Shown here: one piece after another, positions 57,772 to 64,000 of the stretch | How positions within the stretch are numbered: the stretch's first letter is position 1 | How the letters are laid out: each line of letters starts with the position of its first letter | Source: Nectonema munidae | Taxonomy: Eukaryota; Nematomorpha; Nectonematoida; Nectonematidae | DNA: 64,000 bases | Direction of reading: 5' to 3' | Assembly (NCBI GenBank): GCA_030549495.1 | Contig: JAUIRK010001036.1 | Location: 2,501 to 66,500 of the forward strand | Notes under the pieces: generated by a model | Told to the model about the DNA's origin: nothing | The model's input: only the letters and a program-made list of their open reading frames with translations | Database searches by the model: none | Program-made: the position numbers and the translations under genes

Positions 57772-58260
57772 TTATCGACTTTTATAACAATGAATTGGAA
57801 TCAGCACACAAATATATTCACAGTTATAATAATAAATCATGTAATTAAAAATATTGTCTGGACTGAAATTCCTATCCTTTGCCAGAAATTTTCCCAACTT
57901 TGAAAAAGATCTTTCAACTTTTGAACTAGAAGGCGGACAACCTTGTAAAAGTAAATACGTATTTGGTGATATATTCGGTTTATTCATTTCTATAATATTG
58001 CTAATTTGGTTATCTTTCATTCTACGCTTTATGTATAAATTCAACCCGCCTTCATCCATGTTAAAATCAATAAAATTTTCAACTATGCCTGCTTCTTTTA
58101 TTGTAAAATTCCTTTTTCGTTATTTTTCGAACAATGCAATAATTTTTTCAGCATTATCTCTTTTAATAGATAACAAATCTTTATTTAGATTAACTTTATT
58201 CGCAATTTGTTTGCTTTATTGATCAAAATACCATTTTCAACCATGATTTCCTCAGTGATG
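57772..58260 (-). pseudogene. hAT transposase C-terminal (dimerisation) fragment
   Basis: The minus-strand reading contains CPPSSSKVERSFSKLGKFLA followed by RNFSPDNIFNYMI, the hAT C-terminal dimerisation motif (usual form PxSSAxVERxFSxxxxxxxxxRxxLxxxN). Upstream in the same element, NKDLLSIKRDNAEKIIALFEK and FTIKEAGIVENFIDF continue a plausible transposase, interrupted by stops near 58200 and 58127. It belongs to a different hAT lineage from those at 4.6 and 12 kb, judging by its CPPSSSKVERSFSKL box. No terminal repeats were located. Confidence 0.7.
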
Positions 58261-58264
58261 TTCT

Positions 58265-59630
58265 TTTTTTCGGTAGGTTTGTTTTTATTTGCTTTTTAAT
58301 TTCAAGTTATATAAACGTTAAAACTTTTTTGAATTACATCTTTAGTTGGACGGTGTTAATACGTGTGCGCCCTGGCAACGTTTACACCGGCTCTGCATAT
58401 GTGTTAATTTTTTTAAAGTAAAACAGTGATATCTACATATTGAAATAAAAGAAAATGATTTATGCTATATATTTGGATTATTCAAAAACATATATCAGTT
58501 TAATTTGGGATAACATTTTAATTTCTATAATTTTTAATCTCTTATTTTATTCCATCTTTTGAATAATTCGGCCCAACATTTTGAGAAGTGGTAAAAGATT
58601 CATTTTTATGCATTTTTCATTTTTGATTTAACTGGTAAAATATTTTTTCGATTTGATTTTTAAAAAGTGACCTTTATTGAATTAAAAATGTATCAAAAAT
58701 TACCTATATATTATTTAATATTGAAAAAAATTTGTTTTGGGTCTTTTTCTGGTATTACAAAAATTGAGTTTATTGACTTTTGATTGCGCTGAATAAGACA
58801 CTTTCGTACCTGTTCAAAAGACAGGACTATAGATATGTTATGAAACATCTTTACTTTTATATTTGTTATATTGAAAAAGTAATATTCAGTTTTACAATCA
58901 GTTGGTCAAAAATTAGGACAGATGCAACATTTGACTGAGTTATTTTAATTATATATACAAAGAACAGTAAAGGAATATGAAAAATGTTCTCAAGAATCGT
59001 TAGAGAATGTAAATTTTTTTGCGGATATCCGATACATCTCTATTCCAGTATATTATTTGATGATATTTTTGACAAAGTTTAGAAACTTTGTTAAGACTCA
59101 TTTAATTATAAAAAATATAAGATAAATGTACTCAAACATCTTTTACAAATAGAGTCAAAAAATATGAAGAACAAAAATTTTTTAGAAAACATTTGTTGCT
59201 TTACTACATTTAGAATGAACTGACAGTTATAAGAAGTAATACAAAATATTTTATTTATACAATATAAAATTTTAGAATATGTAATCGATGCCAATGTTGT
59301 AAGAACCATTTTGTTGAAAAGTCTTTTAAAGCAAACTTTTATTTCTTTGCGTAAAATACAAGGAATTCATATGCAGGCATGAAAATTTTGGTTCAAACGA
59401 TGAATCTTCTTTCTTTTATTGAAGCTATTTTCGTGTAGTTTTCCATACCACCCAAGAGGTACTACACTTGACACTTATTTTTTTTAAGTTGTCTCGCTTT
59501 GAGCCTTTATCCATTCAATCCTATAAAATTAGAAAATATAATTATTTTGATTTGAAAAATTATATTGGAAGTACCGAAAACTACTCCCTTGTTTTATTGG
59601 ACTTGTGTATTGGAGAATTGCTAACTGACT
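58265..59630. other. AT-rich stretch, no supported gene
   Basis: A GC-richer patch at 58345-58410 (GTGTGCGCCCTGGCAACG) has no assignment. The rest is AT-rich without coding signal. Confidence 0.4.
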
Positions 59631-59639
59631 GCATTCATT

Positions 59640-60160
59640 TTTGGGAGCATCTTCAACAGGAATTTTCTTAGCCGAGCTTATAAGGGGCAAAGTTCGTGAT
59701 AGGAAAAAATACAAATTTCGGCTTTTGAGGTAATCGTTGTAGATTTCATCTATGAGCTTTTCTTTTTCTTTCCCTTTCAAGTCAATGCCTCGATTCCAGT
59801 TGTATCTAGAATTGAGTTCTTCAATCTCAGGCATGTCTTTCAATATTCTTTCTTCGTTTTTGACGAAGAAATCCATAATTTCCCATACACTGGTCTTTGC
59901 TTATTGAAGACTTGCATGCAGACTAAAAGACAGTATAAAAATCATATACCAACACCAAAACGAATACTTTTATAACTTACGAATTATGAAAGCCTTCACA
60001 ATGGTTGTTTGTTCGGATTTTTATTCCAAAAACGCACTATAATTTTTTTTGCCCTCAACTAACCAAGTACTTTCAAAGTATTTCAAGAGAGGAGTAACTG
60101 TAAAAGGTTCCATCAACCATTTTAACTTTCGGTATGCCACTTTTATCTAGGGGTAATCAA
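59640..60160 (-). pseudogene. MULE-type transposase C-terminal fragment with an intron-like gap
   Basis: Minus strand from about 60140: KWLMEPFTVTPLLKYFESTW then LVEGKKNYSAFLE, a stop, then KSEQTTIVKAFII. This matches the MULE C-terminal block in which a YFE-TW motif is followed by RTNN-VE-WH. After a 58-bp GT...AG gap (59923-59980) come LHASLQ, another stop, and AKTSVWEIMDFF then KNEERILKDMPEIEELNSRY, the helical tail typical of the same family. Stops inside conserved blocks show it is dead. It is a different MULE lineage from 51.3-52.9 kb and lacks the catalytic core. Confidence 0.6.
59923..59980 (-). other. 58-bp intron-like segment in the MULE fragment
   Basis: Donor GTAAGTTATAAAAG and acceptor ATACTGTCTTTTAG bound 58 bp. 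The size is almost the same as the Tigger intron at 20650-20708. Reading phase across the junction is off by one, consistent with decay. Confidence 0.5.
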
Positions 60161-60164
60161 AAAT

Positions 60165-61315
60165 GAAAAAAAGTTAAATTAATTTATATTTGTTATGGTA
60201 TACTTCTATTTGAGGCAAAAAAAAGCTATAGACAGTAGCAATTTGATGCAGGTTCTGAAACTCATACTCATGGAATACAATGAACTAAAAAATGTTTATG
60301 ATTTTTCTGTATACGACTTGACAGAAATGGAAGTAACAACCATGATAATGAGCTTCAGGAAAAGACTAAAAAATTCAAAAGTAAAAACTTAACTCGATTT
60401 CATAATTTGACTTGACTTTAGTAAATCTTTACTGTTTCTTTTTCTACGGCTTCTCACCTTTGCACCAGATTCTGTTTATTTTTTCTGCATTCACTTAATT
60501 TTAATATTTCTGAATGTAAATTGAATAGGTAAGTATTTTTGAATGAAATAATTTTTTTTAAATATAATTTTTTCTACATAAATATGTAAACAAAATGTGC
60601 TTTACGATAATAAAAGGGAATGGAGTGAATTCAAATAAAAATAAACTATCCATCTCCTTTCAAAACCTGTATAACATTTATAATTAAAACAAACAAAATA
60701 ATAACCATCACACGATATGTTATCAATCAAGTATATTTTAAATTGCCAATTTTAATGGATTTTCTCCTTAAAGTAGCATTTATTGATATTTATTGTTATA
60801 AGAAAAAACTGATATTTATAATAATATAATCATTTAATTAAAATCATTATTTTATTCCAATAAGAAATATGGCGCCCCCATAAATCTGCGCCGTGCCAAC
60901 TACCCCCTCTTTGTTTTTCCACTGCTAATAACAATACCTATAATTCAAAACAGAATTATAATCGGTATATGAACCAATTAGCTGCTTCGCTTAATCTCAA
61001 TTCTCTTTCTAAAATGGAAGATGTCGGCTTTATTCTTTTTTTGGCCACATAAATCTATTAAAAATGTTCCAGCTTTTTTAACCTTCTTTATATTGACTAG
61101 AAGTTTAATCTATTGCAGAATATTCTCATTCACTATAAAGTTTTTCGATAAATTCCTCTAATTCATCTTTAATAAAAGAAACTTTTTTTTATCTTTGTTC
61201 TGTTTCTCACATTGTTCATAAATATTTTATTATTTAGACTAATCATATAACCGATTTTCAATTTTTTTTATTAAAAAACCCTTTCTAAAGCTAATGTGTC
61301 AAGTGTTTAATAAAG
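60165..61315. other. AT-rich stretch, no supported gene
   Basis: A 65-codon reading at 60195-60392 has no recognisable domain. A short GC-richer patch at 60869-60915 (GGCGCCCCCATAAATCTGCG) is unexplained. Confidence 0.4.
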
Positions 61316-61316
61316 A

Positions 61317-62675
61317 TTCCCCCTGCATTCACTAAAAAATTAATTGTACAAAATTGGCTGAATCATATCCCTTCAAATTTCGTGACTTTTCCTAAAATCT
61401 CTAGCTGCATCTTTTGATATCATTTTTATGATAGTTGAATGTATTTCATGTCAAAAACTGTCAATCAAAATCAAAAATTAAAATTTTTCAGCAAAATTTT
61501 TACATTATCTTAGTTAACCTTATAACTTAGAGTCTATATTATATACTACCTTGAAAATTTATAATTATATACAGTTTTGAACTTATAACACTTTATATAT
61601 TTAATTTTTTCAATAATCATGTCTACTTTCTTTAAAATGTCAAATTTCCTTCAAATTTTACATAAAATGTATGTTTTTATACTAAATCGGCATTGCTAGT
61701 TTCATTTCTGTACTCATTTTTTACATTTAGGATTTGAAAATACCTATAAGTGTTTGAAGTTTACTTCTAAAAATTGTCTACAAAAACAATCCTTCACATT
61801 TTCATAAAATATATTTTTAAACTAAATCGGACATGCTGGTTTAATTTCTGGTAAAAATTGTTTCCAAAAACATTCTTTCAAATTTTATATAAAATATAGT
61901 TTTTATACTAAATCGGCCATGTTGGTTTCATTTCTGTACTCATTTTTTACATTTAGGATGTGAAAATATCCATATAAGTAAGGGTTAATCAAATTTGCGG
62001 TTTACTTCTAAAAATTGTCTCCAAAAACATTCCTTCAAATGTTATGTATAAAATATGTTTTATACCAAGTTTTATTTCTGGACTAAGATTCTGGATTTAA
62101 AGTGTCTGACAGTGTTAATAAAATTTGCGGTTCACGTCTGAAAACTGTATTCAATAATATTATCCAAAATTTTATGTGAAATATATATATTTTTATACCA
62201 AATCAACAATGCTAGATTCATTGAGTGACACCGTGTTTGCATTTAGGATTTAAAGTCAATCAAATTTGTGGTTTACTTCTAAAATTTGTCTCCAAAAATA
62301 TTTATTCAAATTTTACATGAAAGACATGTTTTTATACCGAATCGATCATGCTAGTTTCATTTCTGGACTCAGTTTGGGCATTTAAAGGTTTTAAAATATT
62401 TTAGTGTAAAATATTTTTGCGGTTTACGTCTAATATCTACAGAAATATTTTTAAAATTTAAATAAAATATCTGTCTTTATACCAAATTGAAGATGCTGGT
62501 TTCATTTTTGGACTCCTTTTTCGCATTTTGGGTTACATAATATCTGAAAGCTTCAATCAGATTTGAAAAACTGTCTCCAAAAATATTTTCAAATTTTCAT
62601 ATAAAATATCTGTTTTTATAGTAAATTGACTATGCTTATTTTATTTCTGTACTCCATTTTGGCTAATAAGGTTAA
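61317..62675 (-). mobile_element. TTAA-ended minisatellite-bearing element (copy 3, most complete)
   Basis: 1359 bp between TTAA (61317-61320) and TTAA (62672-62675), in inverted orientation relative to copies 1 and 2. Its element-5' end reads TTAACCTTATTAGCC, the inverse of copy 1's CTAATAAGGTTAA 3' end, so the family has TTAA-flanked inverted termini. About eight 151-bp-type units (ACTAAATCGG(C)CATGCTGG anchor at about 61682, 61830, 61910, 62065, 62200, 62337, 62479 and 62618) are followed by the 320-bp tail. Units next to the tail are close to copy 1's; distal ones are much decayed. Non-coding. Confidence 0.8.
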
Positions 62676-64000
62676 AAAATATCTGGAAGTATCAATTAAA
62701 TTAGTGATGTATGCCTGAAAATCATCTTTAAAATTTTTCAAAAAATCGTTATATAGTAAAAATAGAATTTTTTTTAATATATATTTTGTCTTATAATACT
62801 TTCTTCAATCATGCTGAGTATGAAATATTTATTTAAAAAAAAAGAAAACGAATCCTCTTTTGAATTATAAAATTGTTTGAAGATTATTATCAGAGTAGGA
62901 AGCAACCTGAAAACTAATTGAAAGGAGAACATGTGATCAAAACAAATAATTTAAAAAAATATGTATCTTGAGTAAATCGAGGATCACCGTGTTCCAATCA
63001 ATTAGGATGTGTGTAATGATCTAATATTGGTGCTTCAAAAATATTTTGACCGTGAAAAAGAAGTTCCTCTTTTTAAAATTAAAAAGCTTTAAATGTATGC
63101 CTTATAAGCTAAGATTACAATTATCATTTCACTAAGTGGTAGGAAATCTGAAAATTTACAATAGGTCAGAGTTATCAAAAATGGCACAGATGCAAATATT
63201 TGAGAATTTAGTCACCATTAAGATATTTTTTAATTTAAATTGAATTTGTCCATCTTTTTCCTTTTGCGTGAAAGAGAGAATCTTTTAGATGAAGAAGGTG
63301 GACAACGTTTTGTAATTGAACAATGAACTTCATCTGATGAAATGAGTGATTCATTAGAAAAAAACCTTTGAACTGGGATTGGTTATGTCAAATATTCAGG
63401 CTGAATATCTCTTTACATGACCTGATAATAAAATATACGATACTGATAAAAAAAGCCTAAGATCATCAAGAAGATTCTTTAATCAGAATGCTTTGAGAGA
63501 GGAAAAAATCTGGTCAAAATAAATCCTCAAAAAGTTTTTTCAAACACACATTGAAGAAAATAAATTTTTAATGAAAAAAGAGCTACCAAGAAAGGAACAT
63601 CGTAGAATGAATTGCAAAATTACATACTGTATAAAGTATAGAAGATATGACGTAGAGACTACGAGCCGATAACGAATTTGTAGCCAATAAGATGGAGGTC
63701 CTGTCGAGATACATAATTTACTGACAAATGAAATATTTTGAGTGAATTAAACACCTAAAGTTGGTTTATTAAATAAATTAAGAAAATAATAGCCAGAGAA
63801 ATACTGCAAGTAGAATTTATTTTGAAGTTTATATATTTGACATTGATTTACATTTTTAATCGATTTTTTGACAAGTTTTATTGATTTCATTAAAAATGAA
63901 CCTCACCATTAAATTTTACATACTTGAAAATGGGTATATATGTATAAAAAACTTTTTATAAGAATAAAAATTTTAATTTTGACACGGGCTGTCATATTTA
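62676..64000. other. AT-rich stretch to the window end
   Basis: No coding frame with a recognisable block and no element termini that I can pair. Confidence 0.45.

Overview
This is a eukaryotic, strongly AT-rich window dominated by mobile-element debris with very little host coding sequence. The element mix (BED-finger hAT, Tigger/pogo, DUF4817-type mariner, FLYWCH-type MULE, CR1/Jockey-like LINE and TTAA-flanked MITEs) and two intron-like gaps of 58-59 bp inside transposase remnants suggest an arthropod. A crustacean such as a parasitic copepod would fit, but that is inference. No prokaryotic features, CRISPR arrays, LTR elements or Polintons were recognised.

Layout. 1-9.4 kb: a trinucleotide repeat, a probable piggyBac C-terminal fragment, a minus-strand LINE remnant (about 2.86-4.63 kb) and a decayed hAT transposon (4.6-6.85 kb) abutting the LINE. 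9.48-10.14 kb: a perfect 656-bp (TGTATG)n array. 12.06-14.36 kb: a minus-strand BED-hAT relic split by a TTAA-flanked element that carries its own 151-bp minisatellite. 14.8-15.4 kb: a foldback element whose ends are 21-bp iterations and which encloses a tRNA-like sequence. 16.7-23.5 kb: four short TTAA MITEs, a pair of 205-bp inverted repeats 4.5 kb apart, and between them a nearly complete Tigger/pogo element (19529-21485). 24.4-28.6 kb: a hairpin MITE, a second LINE relic and a second foldback element with iterated ends.

29.7-37.05 kb holds the one convincing host gene: a 2447-residue, Lys/Asp/Glu-rich protein in a single open frame. Its middle is an array of roughly 96-residue repeats that appear to have grown from a 52-residue ancestor. 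I recognise no family for it. It is the most interesting object in the window.

37-64 kb: a 120-bp tandem repeat, a mariner fragment, pogo and hAT MITEs, a 5S-rRNA-like sequence joined to a minisatellite, a FLYWCH-MULE relic, a second MULE fragment, a hAT C-terminal fragment, two further copies of the minisatellite-bearing TTAA family, and two coding-looking islands (about 44.2-44.7 and 54.4-54.6 kb) that could be exons of unknown host genes. Apart from the 29.7-kb gene, nothing here forms a pathway; the window reads as an intergenic transposon graveyard around one rapidly evolving repeat-protein gene.
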